A DNA stretch of 64,000 nucleotides from an uncultured Alphaproteobacteria bacterium (GTDB taxonomy: Bacteria; Pseudomonadota; Alphaproteobacteria; Thalassobaculales; Thalassobaculaceae): NCBI GenBank assembly GCA_902629125.1, contig CACOPQ010000001.1, positions 1-64,000 on the forward strand. The letters run 5' to 3'. The translations under genes were made by a program, and so were the position numbers. The notes under the pieces were generated by a model that searched no databases, was not told the DNA's origin, and was given only the letters and a program-made list of their open reading frames with translations. Position 1 is the first letter of the stretch. Each line of letters opens with the position of its first letter. Below, piece by piece: positions 17,348 through 26,162 of the stretch.

Positions 17348-18193
17348 TTACTTTAGCTTTATTCCATCATTCAAAGACCAATCAAAGTCAAAGGTAACTT
17401 GAACAGCTGAGGAGAGCTTGTTTTTAACATGATCCATCGCATAAAGCCTAATATGCTGGAAAATTTCAGGAAATGTGTGACCAAATTCTTCTGGATACAT
17501 TTCATATAAAGCCGACAAGACTATTACTTTCCCTTCCTTCACGCTTAATGTTCTCGAATGATTAATATACTCAAGAGCGGCCTCATCCAACATTCGGTCA
17601 ACTTTATCACCTGTGTAGGGACGACGTTGGAGCCTAGGCGAACCTACAGCCGCATCGCACAATCCATAATGGAATCTAGGGTCAAGAAATAAATTGGATA
17701 ATATTTTTTTTCGAATGAAAGACAGGCTCAGCGGCCATCCTTTAATAATGATAAGTTGTCGATTAAAGGGTCCCCTTTTTAAAAAATTATCATCACCTTC
17801 TATATCAGTAATCGATAAAATTAAGTAGTGTTCAAGAACTAGTCGAACAACAAGGGCATTATAAAGATTGAGCCAAAATGCATACTGCTCTTTTCGATTA
17901 AGTTTCTCTATGGGAAATGAAGCAAGACTTTGAATATACTTTTCCAGCACCTGCCGGTCTGGCTGAGTAAAGTTGGCGTAGGCTATTACAGTGGTACCGT
18001 CCGTTTTAAGCTGCACATGTTTATTTAATAAATACCCCCAAGTTGTATGATCAACAAAAAGGTTTGAACTAGAGTCGTACTCGTTCCAAAACGGTGAAGT
18101 AAAAACTCCCTTTATTTCATCGATACCAGAGCAACCCCAGAGGAATGACACCTGAAAAAATATAAGAATGAAATGACGGTGAAAAAAAACCAA
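17348..18193 (-). CDS. DUF547-domain lipoprotein
   Basis: This 281-residue protein has a hydrophobic leader followed by FLWGCSG, a near-lipobox whose Cys (about residue 21) would be lipidated. The Trp before Gly is unusual, so plain secretion is also possible. The body carries the DUF547 core KEQYAFWLNLYNALVVRLVL and the later FHYGLCDAAVGSPRL. DUF547 proteins have no settled function; they are related to transglutaminase-like folds. It would act in the periplasm or at a membrane surface. It is isolated, with the hydratase gene upstream on the same strand 50 bases away. Confidence 0.82.
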   Translation of the reverse strand: MVFFHRHFILIFFQVSFLWGCSGIDEIKGVFTSPFWNEYDSSSNLFVDHTTWGYLLNKHVQLKTDGTTVIAYANFTQPDRQVLEKYIQSLASFPIEKLNRKEQYAFWLNLYNALVVRLVLEHYLILSITDIEGDDNFLKRGPFNRQLIIIKGWPLSLSFIRKKILSNLFLDPRFHYGLCDAAVGSPRLQRRPYTGDKVDRMLDEAALEYINHSRTLSVKEGKVIVLSALYEMYPEEFGHTFPEIFQHIRLYAMDHVKNKLSSAVQVTFDFDWSLNDGIKLK

Positions 18194-18246
18194 TCTTTGA
18201 CGTCCAAAATCATTAAATCAAACGATAAGATGTTAAGTTATCCCGA

Positions 18247-19038
18247 TTAGTCAATTGACACCTCAACTGCACCAATACCCTCAACCTCATAACGAGCGCG
18301 ATCTCCCTTGTTAGCAAATTTTGTAGCCAAGGTTGAGCCACTCATAACGATATCGCCAGCTTTCAGAGAACGGCCTTGTTCTCCTAATAGAGTCGCTAGC
18401 CACGCTAACGAATTTAGTGGATTACCCATTGCAGCGCTGGTGTTCGTATATTCTATTTCGCCATTGTAGGATAATTTTGCCGGTAGATTTGTTAGATCGG
18501 CATCGCGCCAGGATTTTGACGGTGAACAGATTACAATTCCACCGCACCAAGCGTTGTCAGCTATTAGAGTTAACGGGTCTAGATTACTGTAGTCAGCCGC
18601 TCTGTCTTCTATCAGTTCGAAGGCTGGCATAGCACTGTCTACAAACTCACTTACACTGCTCGCTTCAAAAACAGTTCCCTCTGGGATGTCCTTACCGATC
18701 GTGAATGCTAGTTCAAATTCTATCCCCAAACGAATGTAACTATCCAAGTGGACAATAGCAGGGGATTCATATATCGAAGATGCAAAAATTGCTGCCCCGA
18801 CCGGCTTATCTACGCCGACCAATTCTTGGATTGCTTTCGATGTCAGAGCAATTTTATATCCTACAATGGGTCCTCTACCGCTCTCAATCCAAATATTGTT
18901 TAGTGCTTTTTGACAATCATAAGCATGCATGACCGAAGTTGGTTTAAACTCACCGATTAAGTTTTCAAACTTGCTTCGAGATTTATGGGCTTCGGCTAAG
19001 TGTTGAGCTATTTTTTCGGCTCTCATTATACCGGACAT
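18247..19038 (-). CDS. 2-keto-4-pentenoate hydratase-like (MhpD/HpaH type)
   Basis: This 263-residue FAH-fold enzyme is related to 2-oxopent-4-enoate hydratase and 4-oxalocrotonate decarboxylase. It has GRGPIVGYKIALTSKAIQ near the N-terminus, the metal ligands in IEFELAFTIGKD, then AFELIEDRA and NPLNSLAWLATLLGEQGRSLKAGDIVMSGS, the family C-terminal signature. The track begins with TTG at 19041, but ATG at 19038 (MSGIMRAEK) has GGAAGGAG at the right distance. Such enzymes belong to meta-cleavage pathways of aromatics. No extradiol dioxygenase is adjacent, so it may serve a non-aromatic pathway. Confidence 0.88.
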   Translation of the reverse strand: MSGIMRAEKIAQHLAEAHKSRSKFENLIGEFKPTSVMHAYDCQKALNNIWIESGRGPIVGYKIALTSKAIQELVGVDKPVGAAIFASSIYESPAIVHLDSYIRLGIEFELAFTIGKDIPEGTVFEASSVSEFVDSAMPAFELIEDRAADYSNLDPLTLIADNAWCGGIVICSPSKSWRDADLTNLPAKLSYNGEIEYTNTSAAMGNPLNSLAWLATLLGEQGRSLKAGDIVMSGSTLATKFANKGDRARYEVEGIGAVEVSID

Positions 19039-19172
19039 CAAATTCTCCTTCCCGTAGCTAAAAATTTGTTTTTAAATAGAAACTCATTTGTTAATTTTAG
19101 ACAAGCATTCCTAGTCACTATATTTTGAATCTTATATTACAAAACCAACCCAATTAAAGTTGGAATGACGGC

Positions 19173-20030
19173 ATGCAAAACCCTAAGCTTAACTTAAGCC
19201 CAGTATCCAATGCTCTAGGCGTTGAGATTATGGATATCTCAATCGAGGATGCTCTTAAACCACATATATTCAAACAAATATACGCGGCTTTTCTTAAGCA
19301 TCACCTTATCCTTTTCAATAACATAGATTTGAGCCCAGCACTTCAAGTTGAATTTGCCAAAAAGTTTGGGGATGTTCAGGTGCACGTAATGAACCAATAT
19401 CACGGTTATGGCCACCCCGAAATTTACCTACTCACAAATTTGGGAGAGGACGGAAAACCAAATGGCAAGCACCCAGACAAAGGAACGATGTATTGGCATA
19501 CAGATGGATCTTGGCGAAAAAAAACAGGACATGCAACAATGATGTATTCTGAGATTGTGCCAGCACATGGAGGGCAAACTCATTTTTGCAATATGAATAA
19601 GGTTTTTGAAAACCTCACTGAAAACACGAGGAAAAGACTTGAAGGCTTGAAAGCTATTCATAATTTAGATTTTTCAAGAACTCGGCGCCATGGGGAAGAC
19701 CCCATGACAACAGAACAACGCGCTGAAGTTCCGCCAGTTGCGCACCCAATTATTCGACTTCACCCAGAGACGAATTTGAAGTCAATTTTTCTTGGGGACC
19801 ATGCAGAAACTATTGAGGGATGGAATTACGACGCCGGCAGAAATTTTATAGACGAGATAAGTGCAGAGATTACGCCAAAGGAACTCATTTACAAACATCA
19901 GTGGCAACCAAAACAAATAGCTATTTGGGACAACCGTTGTCTCTTACATAGGGCGACGCCCTATGACACAAAGAAAGAAAAAAGAGTCATGAGGCGTTGC
20001 ACTATAAATGGAGATCAACCATATGGTTAA
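19173..20030 (+). CDS. TauD/TfdA-family alpha-ketoglutarate-dependent dioxygenase
   Basis: This is a second Fe(II)/2-oxoglutarate dioxygenase, 285 residues. The iron motif HxD is in MYWHTDGSW. The C-terminal WDNRCLLHRATPYD gives the distal His, and VMRRCTINGDQP carries the 2-oxoglutarate-binding Arg. It is diverged from the copy at 14674 but of the same subgroup (shared WDNR and GDQP). It is divergent from the keto-pentenoate hydratase gene and is followed after 39 bases by a VOC-family gene on the same strand. Hydroxylation of a carboxylate or sulfonate is likely; the substrate is not known. Confidence 0.9.
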   Translation: MQNPKLNLSPVSNALGVEIMDISIEDALKPHIFKQIYAAFLKHHLILFNNIDLSPALQVEFAKKFGDVQVHVMNQYHGYGHPEIYLLTNLGEDGKPNGKHPDKGTMYWHTDGSWRKKTGHATMMYSEIVPAHGGQTHFCNMNKVFENLTENTRKRLEGLKAIHNLDFSRTRRHGEDPMTTEQRAEVPPVAHPIIRLHPETNLKSIFLGDHAETIEGWNYDAGRNFIDEISAEITPKELIYKHQWQPKQIAIWDNRCLLHRATPYDTKKEKRVMRRCTINGDQPYG

Positions 20031-20069
20031 GTGACGCAATGGTTCTGATAGCGAGATACGGAGAATATC

Positions 20070-20549
20070 ATGATTAAGGGTCTTCATCATAATGCGTATA
20101 GATGCAGGGATTCTGAAGAAACACGGAGATTTTACCAAGATTTTCTTGGCCTAAAGCTCAAAAACGCTTTTGAAATAGAGACCACACAAACCGGCCGGGA
20201 AACAAGCGTGCTTCACTCGTTTTACGAAATGGGCGATGGATCCTCACTCGCTTTCTTCGAGGCACCCGATCGACCGTTTGAATTTAAGAAACAACATGAC
20301 TTCGATCTTCATATAGCGCTCGAGGTCAGCCGCGACTTTCTATTGACGATGTTCGAAAAAGGGAAAAAAGAAGGGATCGAAACACGTGGTATCTCTGATC
20401 ACGGTTTTATAGATTCGATTTATTTCCGAGATCCAAATGGTTATGTCATTGAACTGACGGCAAAGAAGGATGATTTGGGCGGAAACAGCCGTACCGAACA
20501 CAGCCCAGAAGAAGTTCTATCTCGCTGGCAAAATAAAAAGATAGTCTAG
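20070..20549 (+). CDS. VOC-family (glyoxalase/bleomycin resistance/dioxygenase) protein
   Basis: This 159-residue vicinal-oxygen-chelate protein has two beta-alpha-beta-beta-beta repeats. The first begins LHHNAYRCRDSEETRRFYQDFLGLKL, with a His metal ligand. The second includes HGFIDSIYFRDPNGYVIELTA, with Glu as the final ligand. The DPNGYxIEL ending is common to extradiol-type and glyoxalase-like members. CGGAG lies before the ATG. It follows a TauD-type dioxygenase and may share its transcript. It may be a dioxygenase, isomerase or lyase; the class cannot be chosen from the sequence. Confidence 0.85.
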   Translation: MIKGLHHNAYRCRDSEETRRFYQDFLGLKLKNAFEIETTQTGRETSVLHSFYEMGDGSSLAFFEAPDRPFEFKKQHDFDLHIALEVSRDFLLTMFEKGKKEGIETRGISDHGFIDSIYFRDPNGYVIELTAKKDDLGGNSRTEHSPEEVLSRWQNKKIV

Positions 20550-20561
20550 CGGCACATTAAG

Positions 20562-20942
20562 TTAGCCATCATTAGATTTACCATTCCTCTCTATCTCGTC
20601 TATATATGCATCATAATCATGAACCTTGCTGTAATATAGCTCCATTGCCGATTTATAGTTTTCTTTGGCAGCATCATCTCGCGACCGCAAAACCTTTTCC
20701 AGCAAAATTCGAATGAGATACAGTGCACCTAACCCTAGACAAGCAAGGCCAATCCCCCACCAACCGAATGCCCAAATCGCCAAAACTGTCCCTATAACCA
20801 CTATAACGGAACTCAGACCCTCCGATAGCAATATATCCCTCAAGCTACTTTTGCTCAGATCTGCTTCTTCAATACCAAAGTCTTGTGGAATTGGTCTTTT
20901 GGGTGCCTTCACCACAATCAGTGGTCCGAATAAAAATGACAA
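20562..20942 (-). CDS. small membrane protein of unknown function
   Basis: This 126-residue protein is not recognised. It has a polar N-terminus rich in Pro and charged residues, then two adjacent hydrophobic helices (about residues 44-85: SSVIVVIGTVLAIWAFGWW and IGLACLGLGALYLIRILL), and a charged C-terminus likely on the cytoplasmic side. It lies 13 bases downstream of the enolase-superfamily gene and may be co-transcribed with it. It is convergent with the VOC gene, 12 bases away. Nothing suggests a function. Confidence 0.6.
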   Translation of the reverse strand: MSFLFGPLIVVKAPKRPIPQDFGIEEADLSKSSLRDILLSEGLSSVIVVIGTVLAIWAFGWWGIGLACLGLGALYLIRILLEKVLRSRDDAAKENYKSAMELYYSKVHDYDAYIDEIERNGKSNDG

Positions 20943-20955
20943 AACAGCTTTGCAA

Positions 20956-22080
20956 TCACAACGCGTTTACCTCATTTGTTGAGATTATGAACTGGTCAAG
21001 TTCATCCCAGCGGGCATTGAACCCTAAGCCAGGAGTGTCATCCAATGATACTTGGTCTGACTGGGAATTAAACAATTCATGAGGCTCAACTGCAAAAGTA
21101 ATGAAAGCAGTTTCTAAAGGGGGAGGAGTGACTCGAGAAGCAGCTAGGTGAGCCGTTGCGTAGTAGCCTGGCCCCCAATAGAAACAATGAGGTATAACAG
21201 TTACTGGATAAACTTCGGCTAAAGCGAAAATTTTTTTCATCATTGAAATGCCGCCACACTTAGTTACGCTAGGTTGCAAATTGTCTACTGCTTCTGTTTC
21301 CATAGCTAATTTGAATTCATGAAGTGTCGTAATATTTTCACCTGCTGATATCGGGACTCCTTCAAGACGTACTTCGGCAAGACCTTCAAAATCCTCTGGC
21401 GGCCACACGGGTTCCTCAAGCCAATGAAAACCATCCTCTAAAATCTCCTGAGCAACTTCACGTGCTTCAGCAATAGTCCACGGGCAGTTAACATCAAGAC
21501 AAATTTTATCATCTAGGTCCACTGCGGTGCGAGCAGCTCTGAATGCTGGAATTGTTGTTTCGTGAAGTTTGATTGTCCTAAAACCATAACTTCTAGCCCG
21601 TTCCACGTTCTGAGCCACAGCATCAGAATCTCCCCCATAACGCATTAGACTTGCATATTTGGTTAAAACACCACTCTCGCCGCCTAGTAATTTATACAGT
21701 GGTAAATGTGCCCTTTGTGCAGCCAAATCCCAAAGCGCTGTATCTATTGCAGATAATGCGTACATAATTGGTCCTGACCTTCCAAGGCCGTGCAAAGGGC
21801 GTTCCAGTTCTGCGATCCTGTGATTTATAGCCACAGAATCTTTGCCAATCAACATGGGGGCTAAAATCTGATTTATAACTGCTTCACTTCCAGGAGCCAT
21901 TACATGTCCGAAGGCCTCCCCCCATCCCTCCAAACCGTCCGAGGTTTTGATGCTAACCATGACACATTCCATTTTGGTCCACGCATCCAAACTTGGCCGC
22001 ATACCATGTCTTGGCCCACCTGTTTCAAATGGAAGAGAAACTCTAATTGAACGTATACTGTGAATTTTTGTCATCGACAC
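20956..22080 (-). CDS. mandelate racemase/muconate lactonizing enzyme-family protein
   Basis: This is a 374-residue enolase-superfamily enzyme. Metal ligands appear as LDVNCPWT (Asp), WLEEPVWPPEDF (Glu) and SAGENITTLHEF (Glu), and a C-terminal PHCFYWGPGY gives the His. The catalytic lysine motif reads TIKLHE, that is K-x-H rather than the K-x-K of the paralogue at 12535, so the general base arrangement differs. An acid-sugar dehydratase or racemase is likely. The site preceding the ATG is weak. It is the first gene of a minus-strand pair with the small membrane protein, just beside the tRNA-Arg gene on the other strand. Confidence 0.86.
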   Translation of the reverse strand: MSMTKIHSIRSIRVSLPFETGGPRHGMRPSLDAWTKMECVMVSIKTSDGLEGWGEAFGHVMAPGSEAVINQILAPMLIGKDSVAINHRIAELERPLHGLGRSGPIMYALSAIDTALWDLAAQRAHLPLYKLLGGESGVLTKYASLMRYGGDSDAVAQNVERARSYGFRTIKLHETTIPAFRAARTAVDLDDKICLDVNCPWTIAEAREVAQEILEDGFHWLEEPVWPPEDFEGLAEVRLEGVPISAGENITTLHEFKLAMETEAVDNLQPSVTKCGGISMMKKIFALAEVYPVTVIPHCFYWGPGYYATAHLAASRVTPPPLETAFITFAVEPHELFNSQSDQVSLDDTPGLGFNARWDELDQFIISTNEVNAL

Positions 22081-22165
22081 ACTCCATGATGGATAAGTTT
22101 GAGATCACGAAGATTTCTAAAATACAAATAATATTACACTTACGCCAATTTAAAGTAAGAATATC

Positions 22166-22194
22166 TTCACACCACCGTTAACCTAAGGTATCTA
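22166..22194 (+). promoter_or_regulatory. candidate sigma-70 promoter of tRNA-Arg
   Basis: TTCACA and TATCTA are separated by 17 bases. The last base of the -10 element is 10 bases before the mature tRNA 5' end, leaving only a few bases of leader. Both hexamers are imperfect, so this rests on spacing and position. Confidence 0.4.
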
Positions 22195-22204
22195 TCTAAT
22201 TAAT

Positions 22205-22281
22205 GGCCCCGTAGCTCAGCAGGATAGAGCGACAGATTCCTAATCTGTAGGTCACAGGTTCGAATCCTGTCGGGGTCACCA
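22205..22281 (+). tRNA. tRNA-Arg (anticodon CCT)
   Basis: This is a 77-base cloverleaf with encoded CCA. The acceptor stem GGCCCCG pairs with CGGGGTC (one G-T pair), the D-arm contains GCTC...GAGC, the anticodon stem ACAGA/TCTGT encloses loop TTCCTAA, and the T-arm ACAGG TTCGAAT CCTGT is perfect. Anticodon CCT reads AGG codons for arginine. The gene is single, with no other RNA gene next to it, and no integrase is nearby. Confidence 0.96.
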
Positions 22282-22354
22282 CGTTGCGCAAGACTTTCTA
22301 ACTTTTAATCCGGTTTTGGCGCGTTCCCCTAGTTTCCAACTCTCGCAATCACCT

Positions 22355-24035
22355 TTAATCACAACAATTTTCCTTTGTTCGACAAAAACAGGAAACGGTT
22401 ATCGAACTATCAGCTATTGCCTTAGCCGCCTCTAATTCTTCTTTTATCGAATTTAACGCCGCTGTATTACCTGCGCGTTCGCAGCATTCAACATACCCAA
22501 GAAGGCTCCAGATGTTCCCAGCATGCTGTGAAGGTCTGACTAGTGTATCATCTAGCCCCAAATCAGCACTGTAGACAGACATTGCCTCCTCAACTTTATT
22601 TTGCTCTAGCAACAATGCTCCAAGCGCATGACGAGGAGGCATCATCCATGACCATGGTTCCGAATAATTAAGATTGTCATAGCATGTCACGGCCTGGCGC
22701 AAACTTTTGAAAGCTTCGTCATAGTTTTCTCTCCTGTATTCAAGCTCACCAGTTAGCATTTTATCTGCAACTTGCAGAATATCTTTAGAATCGTTATGGA
22801 AAACGATTCTCTCTTCAGGAAGTGCGGCTATAGCGGCTCTTAACTTTACTTGCTGCGCTAACGCTTCATCGATGTTGCCTAATACGGCATGTGCTATACC
22901 CCTAGCATACTGCCATATTGCAAAAGTTACACAGAAAAGCTGTGGGTCCGATGGTAACGGTTCGTCTAAAATCTCTTGCCATTTTCCAAATCTTATTAAG
23001 ACGTGCGCCTTCATTCCGCTAAATGCTTCCAGATAGTTCACTAAGAAAGCGTGGTCGTTCAAAAGATATTCTGGGAGCACGATAGATTGCATTTGTTCTG
23101 CTGCTCTTATCGCCGGTTCATATTGACCAGCAAACATTGCTCCGTAGACCTGAAAATGAATATTATGGAGGAGGTAGATATAGTAAATGCCAAGTTCACT
23201 ATCTACTTCTAGATACTTTTTGTCTGCATCGGCAGCTTCAATGTTTGAAGCTATTACTTTTTCATATTGTCCGCAAAGCACATATATGTGAGATGGCATG
23301 TGTATGAGATGACCAGATCCAGGAACAAGTGGGCGTAGTTTGTCAGACGCGGCAAGAGCACGCTCAGGTTCTGGCGACATTTCCATTATATGAATATAAA
23401 AATGTAATAAGCCCGCATGCGGCGCATCATTATTGATTTCAATCCGCTTAAGTGCAACCTCGACAATTTCTATAGCTTCCTCGGTATCCGTTCCCTCTGC
23501 AGGCACTCGATTCTGCAGATCCCAAAGTTGCCAAGGCGTCCGCACGATTAAAGCCTCGGCTGTAAGCGCACATACGTCGTAATCTTCAGCAAAATGCTTG
23601 TAAACCTCGCGCATCGCGTTAGCGTAATCATCATCCCAACGAGTTAACTCTTCTGGGTCACTTATTTTCCCAGATTGGAACCGAGAGCAAAGTGCAATAC
23701 ACAAGGCTCTTTCAATCTCCGTCAGGTCTTGGCTATTCGCTAATTCTTTTGCTTTTTGGGAGTATTCAAAACAAGTCTGTATTGCACCAGGTCGCCCCGA
23801 TGGTGACATTTTCTCCCAGGGAATATTGTAATAAGGGCCGGTAGCATACGCGACCCCCCCAGTATCCCATAGCACAATCTGGATCAAGTTCTATCATTTT
23901 ATCAAAGCATCGTAACGCTTCCTTATGATGGAAGGCATAACACCAATTTAAACCACGATTGAACCAAATCTCTGCTTCTCTTGATTTGGTGGTTATGTCC
24001 CGCGTATACGGACCGGTATCAAAATAGGGTTCCAT
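22355..24035 (-). pseudogene. TPR-repeat protein, reading frame broken at a G7 run
   Basis: Two overlapping track ORFs (114 aa and 510 aa) are one gene of about 559 codons. The first frame reads ...ELDPDCAMGYWG and the second continues GVAYATGPYYNIPWEKM; the family text is CAMxYWGxAYAxGPxYNxPWE. The break is at seven Gs (C7 at 23854-23860 on the plus strand); six Gs would restore one frame. This may be a sequencing or assembly error, a real mutation, or slippage. The start ATG at 24035 (MEPYFDTGPYTRD) has AAAAGGA before it. The protein has TPR-like helices (EIWFNRGLNWCYAFHHKEALRCFDKMIELDP) and is a cytoplasmic protein of unknown role. It ends in a Cys-rich tail. Confidence 0.8.
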
Positions 24036-24234
24036 TAAAAGTCCTTTTAAATTTCTCGTGGCGATTTCGTTGAAGTAACATTGTGAAGGAGAGCAAAAGA
24101 TTAGCACCACTTTTAATTAACTCAATAATTAAACGCGTTTTAATAATAATTGAAATTGATGGAAGAAGAACGCTTTTTCTAGCGCATCAGTAATAATCAA
24201 GCATACGCTATTAAAAAAACAAGAAGTTTTAGAG

Positions 24235-24254
24235 CACTATAAATTGTTATAGTG
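24235..24254. promoter_or_regulatory. perfect palindrome, operator-like
   Basis: CACTATAA and TTATAGTG are exact inverted 8-base arms around ATTG. The site lies 39 bases upstream of the GTG start of the ketopantoate-reductase-like gene. This is where a repressor would cover the promoter, since TATAGT within it could serve as the -10 element. No regulator gene is adjacent. Confidence 0.5.
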
Positions 24255-24293
24255 TCTAATTAACGTGGTCCTTTATTCGATTAGGGGGAAAAA

Positions 24294-25304
24294 GTGTTAA
24301 TCAGTAAAGAAAAAGCTAGTATCGCGATCTATGGTGCTGGCGCGATAGGAGGGCACCTAGGAGCGATGCTAAGTAAAGCTGGATTTGAGGTCAGTTTAAT
24401 AGCGCGTGGAGATCATCTCAAAGCAATGGAGCAAAATGGATTGAGGTTAATTGCAAAGGATCAAGACTTCATCACACGACCGAGAGTAACTAGTGATCCT
24501 TTTGAACTTGGACCTCAGGATTACGTGATAATGTCATTAAAATCATATCAAGCGCCTGATGTCGTTGAGCAAATGCAGCCACTTCTTGGAGAGAATACAA
24601 CTGTCGCAACAGCAATGAACGGTATTCCATGGTGGTATTTTTATGGATTACCAGGTCAGTGGGAGAATTATAAAATAAAAACCGTTGATCCAGACGGTAA
24701 ACAATGGGCCGGCATTCGGCCTGAGCGTGCAATAGGTTGCATCACCTACGTCGCAAGCGAAGTAATAGAACCCGGAATAGTAAAAACCATTAGTCCAAGT
24801 TACCAATATCAAATTGGTGAGCCTGACGGTTCCGATTCCTCTCGCTGTAAGTTGTTACAGCGGATGATTGTTGCTGCTGGTATAAATTGCGACATTAAAC
24901 CCAATATTCGAAGGGATATTTGGATTAAAGTGATGGGTAACGTTGCTTACAATCCAACAAGCGCTTTAACCATGGCGCACACTGGGGCCATGCTTGACGA
25001 TCGCTCAATGGAGCAAGTTTTAAGACAACTAATGACCGAAGTTCTGGCAGTCGGGAAAGCACTAGGGGCAAACCCCGAAGACAAAATTGATGCTAGGCTA
25101 AATACGACACGGGAGCGAGCAGCAGCTCATAAAACTTCTATGCTTCAAGACCTAGAACGGGGACGGCCACTTGAGATAATGCCAATCATTGGAGCAACAT
25201 CTGAATTAGCCAGATTAGTCCAAGTCCCCACACCGACTATCGATACCGTGTTGGCGATTGTCAAACTACGAGCCAAGATGACAGGACAACTACCAAATAC
25301 TTAG
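24294..25304 (+). CDS. ketopantoate reductase (PanE/ApbA) family protein
   Basis: This 336-residue NADPH-dependent reductase-like protein is longer than the copy at 5319. The Rossmann motif is GAGAIGGHLG. MSLKSYQAPDVVEQ holds the family Lys context, TAMNGIPWWYFYGLPG the Asn-Gly motif, and IWIKVMGNVAYNPTSALT with KTSMLQDLERGRPLEI the C-terminal catalytic and substrate-binding segments. The extra residues after NGIPWW are typical of a subgroup of non-pantothenate 2-oxoacid reductases. It starts with GTG behind AGGGGGA. A palindrome upstream suggests its own control. No pantothenate genes are present, so its 2-oxoacid substrate is unknown. Confidence 0.86.
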   Translation: MLISKEKASIAIYGAGAIGGHLGAMLSKAGFEVSLIARGDHLKAMEQNGLRLIAKDQDFITRPRVTSDPFELGPQDYVIMSLKSYQAPDVVEQMQPLLGENTTVATAMNGIPWWYFYGLPGQWENYKIKTVDPDGKQWAGIRPERAIGCITYVASEVIEPGIVKTISPSYQYQIGEPDGSDSSRCKLLQRMIVAAGINCDIKPNIRRDIWIKVMGNVAYNPTSALTMAHTGAMLDDRSMEQVLRQLMTEVLAVGKALGANPEDKIDARLNTTRERAAAHKTSMLQDLERGRPLEIMPIIGATSELARLVQVPTPTIDTVLAIVKLRAKMTGQLPNT

Positions 25305-25360
25305 ATTAGATGAATGAATTATAACTCAGCAACAGCGGCAGCTTTTCAATAGATCTGTCA

Positions 25361-25990
25361 TCATAATTTTGCGCTCGGTCGTTGGCTAACTGCCTCATAC
25401 CACCTCTTAGCATTTTTTGCATTGTCGGGGAGCTCTAGCTTAATCCAGTTCGCAAAATCAATAACGACCAACAAATCAATGTCTGCAACAGAATATGTGT
25501 CCCCAGCAACGAATTGATTACCGCCAATAAACTTCTCCACACCTTCTAAAAAACGCTGAACCCGCTGTTTGCCTCGTTCAGCCAAAGCCGGAATTTGTTC
25601 GTAGTTGACTGGGCCAGTAAGAGCTCGACCAGCCATTCTTGGAGCAGAATTTCTCAAGGCTTCTGACATTGCCATCAGTCCTTCCATTTCTATCCGCCAC
25701 TGCAAATCAGCTATTTTTCCTTTCTCATCATCCGTACTACCCATCAACGGTATATCTGGATACTTAGCCTCTAAAAAGCTTCTTATTCCCGCAGTGCTTG
25801 TAAGATTATTGCCATTTTCAATAGAAAGGACAGGTACTGTACAATTGGGATTTATCTTCTTGAACTCCGGACTTAATTGCTCTCCATTTTTTAAATCGAT
25901 GTCAATTGTTTCTAAATCTATATTCTTCTCCGCTATAAATATTCGCACCCTTCGAGGTGACGGCGCGGTTTTACAATCATAAAATTTCAT
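25361..25990 (-). CDS. glutathione S-transferase family protein
   Basis: This is a cytosolic GST of 209 residues. The thioredoxin-like N-terminal domain (MKFYDCKTAPSPRRVRIF to about residue 80) includes the cis-proline stretch CTVPVLSIENG, which binds the glutathione backbone. The all-helical C-terminal domain contains FVAGDTYSVADIDLLVVIDF, the N-capping box motif of GSTs. The Ser in the TAPSPRRV loop is a candidate for the glutathione-activating residue of bacterial nu/beta-like classes. It stands alone, convergent with the reductase gene. It may serve detoxification or an isomerase step in aromatic breakdown. Confidence 0.88.
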   Translation of the reverse strand: MKFYDCKTAPSPRRVRIFIAEKNIDLETIDIDLKNGEQLSPEFKKINPNCTVPVLSIENGNNLTSTAGIRSFLEAKYPDIPLMGSTDDEKGKIADLQWRIEMEGLMAMSEALRNSAPRMAGRALTGPVNYEQIPALAERGKQRVQRFLEGVEKFIGGNQFVAGDTYSVADIDLLVVIDFANWIKLELPDNAKNAKRWYEAVSQRPSAKL

Positions 25991-26162
25991 AACTTATATC
26001 CAATTTCGCCATTGTTAATTATTTGGTTTTATTTCTTAAAATCGTCAGCCCCATCACAGAAACAGATCATTGCTATGATGTTTTAAATTGCTTTCGTTTT
26101 TTACATTTTATTGAACTGAACCTGGGAAAATGTATGTCTCGGAAAATCATCATCAAAAAAAT

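Noticed and set aside
22205-22281. tRNA-Arg as an integration site for a mobile element
   Set aside because: No integrase, no repeated tRNA 3' end and no foreign-looking genes were seen on either side.
23766-24110. Separate small gene (114 aa) ahead of the TPR gene
   Set aside because: Its last correct residues continue exactly into the next frame at the G7 run, and the remaining tail (GRVCYRPLLQ...) is out-of-frame reading.
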